DNA of 64,000 nt, from contig JANSXA010000002.1 in assembly GCA_024743175.1 (NCBI GenBank), positions 248,001 to 312,000 of the forward strand, read 5' to 3'. Both the position numbers and the translations under genes were made by a program. The notes under the pieces were generated by a model. The model saw nothing but the letters and a program-made list of their open reading frames with translations. It was not told the origin of the DNA and searched no databases. Below are positions 45,020 through 54,900 of this stretch, in pieces. Position 1 is the first letter of the stretch; the number at the start of each line of letters is the position of its first letter. This DNA comes from Pseudomonadaceae bacterium (GTDB lineage: Bacteria > Pseudomonadota > Gammaproteobacteria > Pseudomonadales > Azotimanducaceae).

Positions 45020-46231
45020 TCAGGAGTAGTCGCGACCACGCTTGGCACCAAGACGCAGACGCAGCGCATTCAACTTAATGAAACCGCCAGCATCTGCCTG
45101 GTCATATGCCCCCTGGTCATCTTCAAATGTGACCACGTCAGCATCATACAAGCTGTCACTTTGAGAACTACGTCCCACAACGGACACTGAGCCTTTGTAG
45201 AGTTTGAGGCTAACGCTTCCGTTTACCGGAATCTGTGACTCATCAATCAAAGCTTGCAAAACCTTTCGCTCGGGCGACCACCAGTAGCCGTTGTAAATCA
45301 TTTTGGCATAACGAGGCATCATCTCGTCTTTGAGGTGTGCAACTTCCCGATCCAGGGTGATGGACTCAATGGCGCGATGAGATTTGAGCAGAATAGTGCC
45401 GCCGGGCGTTTCGTAACAACCGCGGGACTTCATGCCAACGTAGCGGTTTTCAACCAGATCACTGCGTCCTACGCCGTGTTTACCACCCAGCTCGTTCAGG
45501 GTGCGTAACATTGCCCCAGGCGACAGCGGCTGTCCATTTAAAGCAACCGGGTCACCTCGCTCGTACTCAATCTCCAACCATTCAGGCTCGTCCGGGGCCT
45601 CTTCCGGCGAAACCGTCCAGCGCCACATGTCTTCGTCTGCAGGTGCCGCAGGATCTTCCAGGCCACCCCCCTCATAAGAGATGTGCAGCAGGTTGGCATC
45701 CATGGAGTAAGGTGACTTGTTTGCACCGCGCTGGTAATCCACGGGAATCTGATGCTTCTCGCAAAAATCCATCAACGCTTCGCGAGAGTTCAGGTCCCAA
45801 TCTCGCCAGGGTGCAATGACTTTGATATCCGGATCCAGAGCATACGCACCCATTTCGAAGCGCACCTGATCGTTACCTTTACCGGTGGCACCATGAGCAA
45901 CCGCCTGAGCACCGGTCTGGCGCGCGATTTCCACCAGTCGCCGCGTAATTAAAGGACGCGCGATACTGGTTCCCAGCAGATATTCGCCTTCATACACCGT
46001 ATTGGCACGGAACATCGGATAAACGTAGTTGGCGACAAAGTCTTCAGTCAGATCTTCAATGAAAATTTCTTTTACACCCATGGCCTGGGCTTTGGCTCGA
46101 GCAGGTTCAACCTCTTCACCCTGGCCGATGTCAGCCGTGAAAGTCACTACTTCAGCATTGTAGGTTTCCTGCAGCCAGCGACAGATCACTGACGTGTCCA
46201 GACCGCCGGAGTAAGCCAGTACTATTTTCAT
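45020..46231 (-). CDS. argG: Argininosuccinate synthase
   Basis: The PP-loop motif [17 protein letters not shown] opens the protein. [22 protein letters not shown] and [11 protein letters not shown] follow as in ArgG type 1. It ligates citrulline and aspartate with ATP. The ATG at 46231 (403 residues) is preferred to a GTG at 46249, because [10 protein letters not shown] is the family start. argD and argF, earlier steps of the pathway, lie 3.6-5.7 kb away on the opposite strand. Confidence 0.97.
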   Translation of the reverse strand: MKIVLAYSGGLDTSVICRWLQETYNAEVVTFTADIGQGEEVEPARAKAQAMGVKEIFIEDLTEDFVANYVYPMFRANTVYEGEYLLGTSIARPLITRRLVEIARQTGAQAVAHGATGKGNDQVRFEMGAYALDPDIKVIAPWRDWDLNSREALMDFCEKHQIPVDYQRGANKSPYSMDANLLHISYEGGGLEDPAAPADEDMWRWTVSPEEAPDEPEWLEIEYERGDPVALNGQPLSPGAMLRTLNELGGKHGVGRSDLVENRYVGMKSRGCYETPGGTILLKSHRAIESITLDREVAHLKDEMMPRYAKMIYNGYWWSPERKVLQALIDESQIPVNGSVSLKLYKGSVSVVGRSSQSDSLYDADVVTFEDDQGAYDQADAGGFIKLNALRLRLGAKRGRDYS

Positions 46232-46273
46232 TTTATCCGCCACGTGCACATACCCGTTGAAAATGGGAGCGCA

Positions 46274-46301
46274 ATCTTAGTGCAGTAGAAAGAGTTTGCA
46301 A
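46274..46301 (-). promoter_or_regulatory. Candidate argG promoter
   Basis: Reading leftward, TTGCAA and TAAGAT are separated by 16 bp. Transcription would begin near 46267, about 35 bases before the argG ATG. No obvious ARG box palindrome overlaps it. Confidence 0.5.
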
Positions 46302-46355
46302 GGCCAGTTGTGCCCCGGGACCGAGGAGCAGCAGCCCCTCAAAGGCGCCTGCACG

Positions 46356-47327
46356 TCAGTTCAGGGCCAGCTGTTCCGAAGACTGTCGTTCAAGGCGCAC
46401 TGTGGTGCGACGATTCTGTGCGCGTCCCTCGGCGGTCTTGTTATCCGCCACAGGATACGCTGCACCATGGAATCGCACGACAATCTGTTCTGCCTGAAGT
46501 CCCTGTTTCTGCAGGTAGCTGGCCACTTCTGTAGCACGCGCTTTGGCAAGTTTGCGGTTGGCCAGATCTCCACCATTATCATCGGTATGACCATCTACGA
46601 ACACTTTATCCACTGCGGGATCCTGCAGGACATATTGAGCCAGCGCTCGCAGCTGCCGTCGCCCGTTGTCATCAAGCTGATGCTGGGCAACGTCATAAGT
46701 GATGCGGGTTCGTGACAGCGTCTGCCAGGCTACTTTGATCTGAGTCTGAGCACAGGCCAGAAATTCTGCAAATTCAGCACCCATATTTATTGCCCCAAGC
46801 TCAATGGCAACTTCAGAGCCAGGGTTGAACCAGGCCGTACCCGTGAGCTCAACATGCAGACCCTGCCGCAGGGCCAGCAGCATGTCAGCCGCCAGGGCGG
46901 CACGTGCCACCGCACCCCCGCCTTCAATATGCGTCATGCGACCCAACGCTTGCCGAGCCGGTGCAGCCGGGTGCCAGGAGGGTGCATAGCTGCCGACAGA
47001 TAACGCACCGGCTTTGTGCATGTCTTTGTTTGCCTGCAGTTCAAAGCCTGTGGGCTCAATACCATTTGCAACAAATCGAGCCTCACCATACGCCACAATC
47101 GGCAGTGTGAGCATACAGCTGCCTTCGCCTTTGCTGTATTGCCAGCCGTGCTCCCAGGCAGGTGCAAAACGAATCGCGTCTGCCTGAGCCAGATCGGGGC
47201 TCAATAAATCCGTGCTGAGAAAAATCAGCACCGCCGCAACCCAGCTATTTGACAGGCGAGCGACCCGCCCGGCAGACCCTGGGGCAGTGGCACCGGCATA
47301 AGTTCGATGTCGCAATTGAAAGTTCAC
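46356..47327 (-). CDS. motY: MotY-like sodium-type flagellar stator protein (OmpA family)
   Basis: After an N-terminal hydrophobic export segment (VAAVLIFLSTDLLS, then PDLAQA), the protein has a MotY-like N-domain (WQYSKGEGSCMLTLPIVAYGEARF). A C-terminal OmpA peptidoglycan-binding domain follows (VFVDGHTDDNGGDLANRKLAKARA). MotY anchors the Na+-driven stator in the flagellar T ring of Vibrio and Pseudomonas. Placement beside rnt matches Pseudomonas. The frame is open to a TTG at 47375; the GTG at 47327 gives a better signal peptide, though the n-region remains long. No flagellar genes are nearby. Confidence 0.82.
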   Translation of the reverse strand: MNFQLRHRTYAGATAPGSAGRVARLSNSWVAAVLIFLSTDLLSPDLAQADAIRFAPAWEHGWQYSKGEGSCMLTLPIVAYGEARFVANGIEPTGFELQANKDMHKAGALSVGSYAPSWHPAAPARQALGRMTHIEGGGAVARAALAADMLLALRQGLHVELTGTAWFNPGSEVAIELGAINMGAEFAEFLACAQTQIKVAWQTLSRTRITYDVAQHQLDDNGRRQLRALAQYVLQDPAVDKVFVDGHTDDNGGDLANRKLAKARATEVASYLQKQGLQAEQIVVRFHGAAYPVADNKTAEGRAQNRRTTVRLERQSSEQLALN

Positions 47328-47392
47328 ATTCGGATTTATCGGCCAGATGCGGAATAGCTTGAGCCCCGGTGGCAAGTTGCTAAGGTGGGGGG

Positions 47393-48022
47393 ATGAATCT
47401 AAACGAGCGTTTTCGTGGATACCTGCCGGTTGTGGTGGATCTTGAAACCGGTGGCTTCGATAACGCAGTCAATCCGCTGCTTGAGCTCGCCTGCACTTTT
47501 CTGCACTGGGAAGCAGACACCCTGCATGTTGCCAGCCAGACCCGCTGGCATGTTGAACCCTTCGCGGGTTCGGAAGTTAATCCAGCCAGCTTACGCATCA
47601 CCGGCATCAATCTGGAGGATCCCGAGCGGCAGGCACTGGAGGAAAGCACCGCGATTAAGGAGTTTTTCAAGCTGGTGCGTACAGCAATGAAAGCCCATGG
47701 CTGCCATCGCGCCATCATGGTTGCACACAACGCATCATTTGATCAGGGGTTCCTGAATGCGGCCTGCGAACGCAATAACCTGAAGCGAAACCCTTTTCAC
47801 CCGTTCACTGCTCTGGATACCGCCAGTTTAGCCGCGGTGGCGTACGGGCATACGGTTCTCAGTGAAGCCTGCCAGCGTGCTGGTATCAGCTTCGATCAAA
47901 GCCTCGCTCACGACGCGGCCTACGATGCTGACCGCACCGCGCAGTTATTCTGTCACATGGTCAATGGCTGGCCTTTCGATCCGCTGCTGATCAACGGTCA
48001 GTCGACTTCAACAGCTGACTGA
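47393..48022 (+). CDS. rnt: Ribonuclease T
   Basis: A DEDDh exonuclease of 209 residues: VVDLETGGFDNAVNP (first D and E), AHNASFDQGFL (D) and HDAAYDADRTAQL (H and D). RNase T trims the 3' ends of tRNA and other stable RNAs. AGGTGG precedes the ATG closely. It is divergent from motY (gap of 17-65 bp depending on the motY start) and convergent with grxD. Confidence 0.96.
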   Translation: MNLNERFRGYLPVVVDLETGGFDNAVNPLLELACTFLHWEADTLHVASQTRWHVEPFAGSEVNPASLRITGINLEDPERQALEESTAIKEFFKLVRTAMKAHGCHRAIMVAHNASFDQGFLNAACERNNLKRNPFHPFTALDTASLAAVAYGHTVLSEACQRAGISFDQSLAHDAAYDADRTAQLFCHMVNGWPFDPLLINGQSTSTAD

Positions 48023-48048
48023 AAAAGTCGGCGTTGCTGGACAAAAGC

Positions 48049-48387
48049 TTATTCAGCCGCAGGATCGGCGGCACCTACTTCTTCAAGCAGAGTCTGTAAC
48101 TCACCCGATTCGAACATTTCTGTAATGATGTCGCAGCCGCCGACCAGTTCACCGGCGACCCACAGCTGAGGGAAGGTTGGCCAGTTGGCGTAACCTGGCA
48201 GAGTTGCCCGGATTTCCGGGTTGCTCAAGATATCGACGTAAGCAAACCGCTGGCCGCAAGCAACCATACACTGCACCGTCTGCGCTGAAAAACCGCACTG
48301 CGGTGCCTGGGGAGACCCCTTCATGTATAAAAGGATCGGGTTATCTGCTATTTGCGCCTTGATTGCGCTGACAACTTCTTCAGACAT
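48049..48387 (-). CDS. grxD: Monothiol glutaredoxin
   Basis: The 112-residue protein has the monothiol active site CGFS (Cys31) after KGSPQAPQ, WPTFPQLWVAGELVGGCDI with the cis-Pro, and the GG-CD glutathione-binding end. Class II monothiol glutaredoxins carry and deliver [2Fe-2S] clusters. It is part of the rnt-grxD neighbourhood found in Pseudomonas. Confidence 0.96.
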   Translation of the reverse strand: MSEEVVSAIKAQIADNPILLYMKGSPQAPQCGFSAQTVQCMVACGQRFAYVDILSNPEIRATLPGYANWPTFPQLWVAGELVGGCDIITEMFESGELQTLLEEVGAADPAAE

Positions 48388-48497
48388 GGCTAGCTCTCAT
48401 TGAAAAAATTTGCGGCTATTGTAGCGATTTACGCCGAAATTGCTTATACCTTTGCTTCGGGCTACGGCCAACCTGGAAACAATTCGCTTAATCACTT

Positions 48498-49658
48498 ATG
48501 CCTTATTCTTTTGATCAGGTCATCGACCGACGTAATACGCAAAGTACCAAATGGGAAAAATTCGACGCAGATGTGTTGCCTTTCTGGGTTGCTGATATGG
48601 ACTTTGCCGCTCCGGAACTGATCCTCGACGCACTACGCCAGCGACTTGAACATCCAATCCTGGGGTACACCACACAGCCCGCCAGTTTGACCGAAGCGTT
48701 TCAGAACTGGCTCAGACATCACTACAGCTGGGATGTGCCTGCTGACTGGGTGTGCTGGGTGCCAGGGGTGGTACCGGCTCTGAACCTCAGCGCGCGTACG
48801 CTACCGAGCGACAGTGAAATCATGATTCCAACCCCGGTCTATCATCCGTTTCTGGATGTGGCAAAAAACGCGACCTTAAGCGATATTCAGGTGCCCATGC
48901 AGGTCACGCAGAATTCTTCCGGGAACAAGTGGCAGATGGACCTCGACGCCATGACCGATGCACTGACCCCAAAGACACGCATGCTGATGATCTGCAACCC
49001 ACAGAATCCGACCGGGCGCTGTTACAACACTGACGAATTGAATCTGCTCGCAGAGTTTATCGAGAAACACGACCTGTTGCTGGTCAGCGATGAAATTCAC
49101 TGCAATATCCTGCTCGACCCCGGCGTCTCACACCAGCCGTTAGGCAAGCTGCATCCGGCGCTGGCACCGCGAACCATTCATCTTTATGCGGCGACAAAGG
49201 TCTACAACATTCCAGGTATCAGCTGCGCCGCCGCCGTCATTCCCGACGACAAACTGCGCCGCGAATTCATGCGTGCGCGGGCAGGGCTGTTACCCGGCAT
49301 CGGGCCTCTGGGATTTCTCAGCTCAGAGGTGGCATTCAATGATCGTTCGTCCTGGGTTGCCGACCTGATGACCTACCTGCGGGGTAATCTGGCTGCCGTA
49401 AAAGCCTGCGTGGGTGACAGGCTGACACCTCTGGAAGCTACCTACCTGGCCTGGATAAATGTCGCAGACCTTGGCCTTAAAAATACAGAAACTTATTTTG
49501 CCCAGCACGGAATTGGTATTTCTCCAGGCGCGCAATTTGGCAATGCCGACTACATCCGTTTCAACTTTGCCTGCCCACGTACGACCTTGGATGAAGGTCT
49601 CAAGCGATTGAGCTACGCTATAAACCAGGCAGGCACAGACCAGATAGACAAATCCTAG
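48498..49658 (+). CDS. MalY/PatB-type cystathionine beta-lyase (C-S lyase)
   Basis: A PLP fold-type I enzyme of 386 residues. DRRNTQSTKWEKFD, LPFWVADMDFAAPE and NPQNPTGRCY are diagnostic of the MalY/PatB group, and the PLP lysine is in YAATKVYNIPGISCAA. These enzymes cleave cystathionine and cysteine conjugates to thiols, pyruvate and ammonia. It is a single-gene unit, divergent from grxD and closed by a strong terminator at 49715. Confidence 0.9.
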   Translation: MPYSFDQVIDRRNTQSTKWEKFDADVLPFWVADMDFAAPELILDALRQRLEHPILGYTTQPASLTEAFQNWLRHHYSWDVPADWVCWVPGVVPALNLSARTLPSDSEIMIPTPVYHPFLDVAKNATLSDIQVPMQVTQNSSGNKWQMDLDAMTDALTPKTRMLMICNPQNPTGRCYNTDELNLLAEFIEKHDLLLVSDEIHCNILLDPGVSHQPLGKLHPALAPRTIHLYAATKVYNIPGISCAAAVIPDDKLRREFMRARAGLLPGIGPLGFLSSEVAFNDRSSWVADLMTYLRGNLAAVKACVGDRLTPLEATYLAWINVADLGLKNTETYFAQHGIGISPGAQFGNADYIRFNFACPRTTLDEGLKRLSYAINQAGTDQIDKS

Positions 49659-49714
49659 CGTATTGTAACCCTTGAACCAGTCATGCGGCTGGAGTATCGT
49701 CGCTGGCTTGGATT

Positions 49715-49740
49715 AGGCGGCATGCGTGCCGCCTTTTGTA
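49715..49740 (+). terminator. Intrinsic terminator after the MalY-type gene
   Basis: AGGCGGCA and TGCCGCCT form a perfect 8-bp GC-rich stem with a TGCG tetraloop, followed by TTTGTATTT. This is a textbook intrinsic terminator and separates the lyase gene from argD. Confidence 0.88.
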
Positions 49741-49810
49741 TTTCTGACGTATGCGTTGCACATGTGTGGCGCGTGCAGATCACTTTAAACATGTCCAGGA
49801 CTGTGCTGTT

Positions 49811-50971
49811 GTGAATCATTTAATGAACACCTATGCCCGACTGCCGGTTGCTTTTGCCAGTGGCGAAGGCGCCTACCTGCAGGATACCCAGGGAAATCGT
49901 TATCTGGATGGTCTGTCAGGCATTGCTGTTGTCGGTGTCGGTCACGCTAACCCGCGTGTCGCTGATGCCATTGCAGAACAAGCGAAAACACTGACGCACA
50001 CTTCCAATCTCTACCAGATACCTCTGCAGGAAAAGCTGGCAGATCGCTTATGTGCACTGTCAGGTATGGAGAAAGTTTTCTTCTCCAACTCGGGTGCTGA
50101 AGCCAACGAAGCAGCCATCAAACTGGCGCGTATCAAAGGCAATCGGGAGGGCATAAAAAAACCCACTACGATCGTTATGGATGGCAGTTTCCATGGGCGC
50201 ACCATGGCCACCCTGACCGCAACGGGCAATCGCAAGGTGCATGCCGGTTTTGAGCCTCTGTTGTCCGGCTTTGTGCGGGCACCCTACGACGATATTGATG
50301 CGGTTGCCTTGATTGCGGCTAATAATCCGGATGTCGTCGCCGTATTTGTAGAACCCGTCCTTGGCGAAGGTGGTATTCATATTCCAGATGCCAACTATCT
50401 TTCTGAGCTGCGCAGAATATGCGATGACAATAACTGGCTGCTGATGCTGGACGAAGTGCAAACCGGCAACGGCCGCACCGGCAAATATTTTGCTTACCAG
50501 CACACCAGCTGCGTACCCGATGTGGTCACCACAGCCAAAGGTCTGGGCAACGGCATGCCTATCGGGGCCTGCCTTGCTCGGGGTGAAGCGGCACAATTGT
50601 TTGCTCCGGGCAACCACGGTTCCACCTTCGGCGGTAACCCTCTTGCCTGTGCTGCGGCCAACGCTGTGCTGGACGAAATTGAAGCCCACAATCTCTGCGC
50701 ACGTGCCGAATCACTGGGCAAACGCATCGTCAGCACTCTGCAGTCAGGCCTGAATGGCAACAATCGTGTCGCCGAAGTTCGTGGTCATGGTTTAATGATC
50801 GCTGTAGAACTGAATGAGGACGCGCCGGAACTGGTTAGTCAGGCTTTAACCCAGCGCATTCTGATCAACGTGACCCAGGGTAATATCATTCGCTTGCTAC
50901 CTCCGCTGACAATGTCAGACGCAGAGGCGGATGAGCTCACCGCAGGAATTGTCGCGCTGCTGCAAACTTAA
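49811..50971 (+). CDS. argD: Acetylornithine aminotransferase
   Basis: A class III PLP aminotransferase with MNTYARLPVAFASGEGAYL, GLSGIAVVGVGHANP, FSNSGAEANEAAIK, MLDEVQTGNGRTG and the PLP lysine in TTAKGLGNGMPIGA. It makes N-acetylornithine in arginine synthesis. The GTG at 49811 (386 residues) gives the common family start NHLMNTY and has AGGA 10 bases upstream. The ATG at 49823 is the alternative. It precedes argF by 54 bp in the same direction. Confidence 0.93.
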   Translation: MNHLMNTYARLPVAFASGEGAYLQDTQGNRYLDGLSGIAVVGVGHANPRVADAIAEQAKTLTHTSNLYQIPLQEKLADRLCALSGMEKVFFSNSGAEANEAAIKLARIKGNREGIKKPTTIVMDGSFHGRTMATLTATGNRKVHAGFEPLLSGFVRAPYDDIDAVALIAANNPDVVAVFVEPVLGEGGIHIPDANYLSELRRICDDNNWLLMLDEVQTGNGRTGKYFAYQHTSCVPDVVTTAKGLGNGMPIGACLARGEAAQLFAPGNHGSTFGGNPLACAAANAVLDEIEAHNLCARAESLGKRIVSTLQSGLNGNNRVAEVRGHGLMIAVELNEDAPELVSQALTQRILINVTQGNIIRLLPPLTMSDAEADELTAGIVALLQT

Positions 50972-51025
50972 TCGCGCAGCGCACATCCCTTTCCAGAATT
51001 TTCTCGCAGAACGAGGCTTGTCATC

Positions 51026-51940
51026 ATGGCTAAACAGGATTTTCTGTCGTTACTCGATTTATCCCCTGAAGATTTACAGTATCTGATACAACGTGGCCGC
51101 GAAATGCGTAAAATGCATGAAAACCAGGTGGTTTATCAGCCTCTGGTGGGTAAAACCGGCGCGTTGATTCTGGAAATGAGCAGTACACGGACTCGTGTTG
51201 GTTTCCAGGCCGGGTTTTCACAACTGGGTGGCAACGCATTGTTCCTGAATGCCGCTGATACCCAGATTGGCCGTGGTGAACCTGTTGAAGATCTTGCCCG
51301 GGTTTTATCAGAAATGGTCAACGTTCTGATGATCCGCACATTGGAACAGTCACATATTGAACAACTGGCAGAATTTGCAACTATCCCTGTGATAAACGCA
51401 ATGAGCAGTCTGTTACATCCGTGTCAGCTGTTAGCAGACATCCAGACGTTCGAAGAACTTCGCGGCCCCATCAGCGGTGCCACCGTCGCCTTCATTGGTG
51501 ACGGCTACAATATGTGCCACTCGTATATCAATGCTGCACGCCAATGGGGTTTTAATCTGAGAATTGCCTCCCCCGAGGGCTTCTTACCCAACCCGGAAAT
51601 TCTGGCCAGCACCAACAACGCCCAAATGGTGGATACACCGCAGGAGGCTGTTGCACAGGCTGATCTGGTGATCACCGATGTCTGGTCTTCCATGGGCCAC
51701 GAGGGTCAGGAATCCGACCGACGCAGTACTTTTGCAGACTATCAGGTTAATGAAACCCTGCTTGATCAGGCCAGTAAAGATGTGTTGTTCATGCACTGCC
51801 TGCCGGCCCACCGCGGTGAAGAAGTCAGTGACACGCTGCTCGACGACAAACGCTCGGTAGTTTTCCATGAAGCAGGAAACCGCCTGCACAGCCAGAAGGC
51901 TCTACTCGAGTTTCTCCTGATCGGGAAAGTCAACGCCTGA
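51026..51940 (+). CDS. argF: Ornithine carbamoyltransferase
   Basis: The 304-residue enzyme shows the carbamoyl-phosphate site SSTRTRVGFQAGF, HPCQLLAD, the ornithine-binding DVWSSMGHE and FMHCLPAHRGEEV. It makes citrulline, which ArgG then uses. ACGAGG upstream serves as ribosome-binding site. It is convergent with the large c-di-GMP gene. Confidence 0.97.
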   Translation: MAKQDFLSLLDLSPEDLQYLIQRGREMRKMHENQVVYQPLVGKTGALILEMSSTRTRVGFQAGFSQLGGNALFLNAADTQIGRGEPVEDLARVLSEMVNVLMIRTLEQSHIEQLAEFATIPVINAMSSLLHPCQLLADIQTFEELRGPISGATVAFIGDGYNMCHSYINAARQWGFNLRIASPEGFLPNPEILASTNNAQMVDTPQEAVAQADLVITDVWSSMGHEGQESDRRSTFADYQVNETLLDQASKDVLFMHCLPAHRGEEVSDTLLDDKRSVVFHEAGNRLHSQKALLEFLLIGKVNA

Positions 51941-51953
51941 GAAAACAGAAGCG

Positions 51954-54900
51954 TTAAGCGGTTATGCGTAGATCGCTTAACAAACCGGGTTTACTGATCT
52001 GATAACCCTGGGCGAAGTCCACGCCGATTTCTTTCAGGCTGTCGAGAATCTGCATATCTTCGACATATTCGGCAACCGTACGTTTGCCCATGTAATGACC
52101 AATCTCATTAATGGATCGCACTACCGCGTAGTCCGCGGGATTTTCTGCAATATCTTTCACAAATACGCCGTCAATTTTGACGTAGTCAACCGGCAGATTA
52201 CGCAGATAGCTGTATGAAGAAAGGCCGGTACCAAAGTCATCTAACGAGAAGCGACAGCCGATGATGCGCATACGGTTCATAAAATCTATTGCATTATCAA
52301 GGTTTGCGATGGCCGCCGTTTCAGTGATCTCAAAACACACTTTTGCGGTGGGCGCCTGAGTTTTTCCAAACTGCTCCAGAACAAAATCCGGGAAAGTGGA
52401 ATCGTTGACCGAATGGCCTGAGACGTTGATGGCAAAACCGCCAAAGTCATCCAGCAGGCTACGGTTATCAGACATCCACTGCAGCACATTACGGATGACC
52501 CAGCGATCAATGGTTGTCATCCGGTTATAGGTTTCTGCCGCATTGATCAGCTCTGTTGGTGCCACCACATCACCCAGTTCATCAAGCATGGTCAGCAGAA
52601 TTTCGTAATGAACATCGTTCATGTCGGTGGAGCCGTTAATCGGCTGAATTCGCTGGCAATTGAGAATGAGCCGGTCGTCTTCCAGTGCAGCATCCAGCTG
52701 TGTGACCCATTCCATGGCACCGTGTCGTTCCATCATCTGCTTGTCACCAAGCTCGTATTCCTGCACGCGGTTTCGTCCGGCATCTTTGGCAGAGAAGCAC
52801 GCCTCATCCGCGTGCTGCATGATGGAATCAACGCTGTCGGTGCTCTGGTCGAGGAACACAAGCCCCATGCTGGCGGTCAGGTTGTAGGTACGCCCTTCCC
52901 ATTCAAACGCCACATTACGAATGGTCTCAAGCACAGACTCCGCCACTTCACGGGCATCAATGCTTTCAACATCTTCTAACAGGAGGCCGAACTCATCACC
53001 ACCGAGGCGTGCAATACGCTGATCATCTTTACCATGCTCGGTTGACAAAGCCTCACCAATGGTTCTCAGCAGCTCATCTCCGGCCTTATGGCCGCTGGTA
53101 TTGTTCACAATCTTGAACTGATCCAGGTCCAGATACAGCAGCGCATGCTGATTACCTTTCGCTTTTGCCTGGGTCAGACTGGCGTCTATAACGCGTTCGA
53201 ATTCTTTACGATTCATGAGCTGGGTCAGATCGTCATGGCTGGCCTGGAAAGCCAGCTGATTGTGCATGTTTTCCAGCATTCGCTGGGAGGCACGCTCCAT
53301 GAGCGGTAAATCATAATCGTCCAGCAGCGTAATGCGACCCTGGTGCAGGTCATCGGCCATTTCTTTCAGGCTGCGCTCAAGGGTTTTCACACCTTTGCGA
53401 TTAACCAGCACAAAGGATGCTGCATCGTCACCAACAAAAGCTACTGAGAGAATCAACGGTCGACCATCTCGATCTGATGCGGCCAGCCATTCGCCAATCT
53501 GGATTCGTCGGGCCCGCTCCACCGCGTGGCTCCAACTGTCTCGCACACTTTCGTCTGCAGACTCAATCTGTGGATCAACTTCCGGCAGCAGACCATCCAG
53601 CCCGAGTGCCTGCTCTACTTCCTGTGCCTTCACGGCAACGTTCTTAACCGGTGCCTTTTTGCCGGTGGTGTCACCCACCAGTGCACTGGACATGTGCATG
53701 ATCAAAGGCGTGCATTTACTCGGATCAAAGCTGATGCTGTTCAGGCCTTCAACCACACGACGCAACAGTTTGTCCGGTTCGATGAAATCCGCATCGTTTT
53801 CTTTTATGCTGCCGTTCAGCTGGCCCATCAGTTGATCTACCATCGACAACTGATCACGCCATTCATTACTGTCCGGCCCATGACGCAGATGGGTGTGTAC
53901 CATCAGGTTACGCCAGCCCGGGTTGAGCAGTTCCAACATCAGCTCCGGCACATCTTTACCGCCGATGCGCTGCTCAACTTCATTTAATACCGCACGCCGT
54001 GCCCGGGCCAGTTTCTGCTGTCCTTCGCTGGCACGAACAGTGCGCTCAACGTTGCCGCGGTAAGTACGCGACTGACGATCAATCAGCGGATGAAGTTCAT
54101 CCACCGCATCGGAAAAAATTTCCGGATTTGTATCGTAATCTTTGACCACCCGTTGCAGGACTTCATCTACCTGACGACCAACTTCGCGCTCAATACCCTG
54201 ATTGACATCACTACTGTTACCCAGGCGTGCCAGCTGGTTGAGCATCTGCACCGCGCTGTGCGGGTTGGCTGGGTCGCTGGCAAGAAAGCCGGGGTCCCGT
54301 GCAGCCAGTTTGTTCAAAGTCACTTCCAGGCGCTGCACCCAGTCACGCACACCGTCTGTGATGAGCTTGTCATCGGTCAGCGAACCGACCAGACCTTCCA
54401 TGACCTGCAGGGTATCGAAAATATCTTCCGACAGACCTTTCTGATCACCGTGCTTATTGTGCAGAACTTCCATCAAACGCGGTTTCAGGCGCGTATCAGA
54501 CAGCGGCGCATCACCCAGCTCAGATTGAATAACCCCTAACGCCTCAATGATGTCGTCGGGATTGTAGGTTTCATCTGCACGAGCATTGGCAGGTGCCAGC
54601 GAGGGTTCCCGGGGACGCCCCAGCAGCTCTTCAGTACGACGCTTCAGATTCAGAATTGTGCGGGCGGTATCATAGGCGGGGCTGCCCGCACCTCCAGCCT
54701 GCACATAAGGATTGTCTGCAACTCTACCTGCACCGACCCCATCCGCAGCCATGGCAACCTCACGCATGGTCTGATCCATGTCCTGGTAGTCCTGGGGTGT
54801 GACATTAACTCCGGCGCGGTTACGCACGGTGTACTTGGGTTGCAGCGCTTCACGAAGCTCTTCCAGTGCAGGCAGCTGACCGCTGTCCGCGAACAGTTTT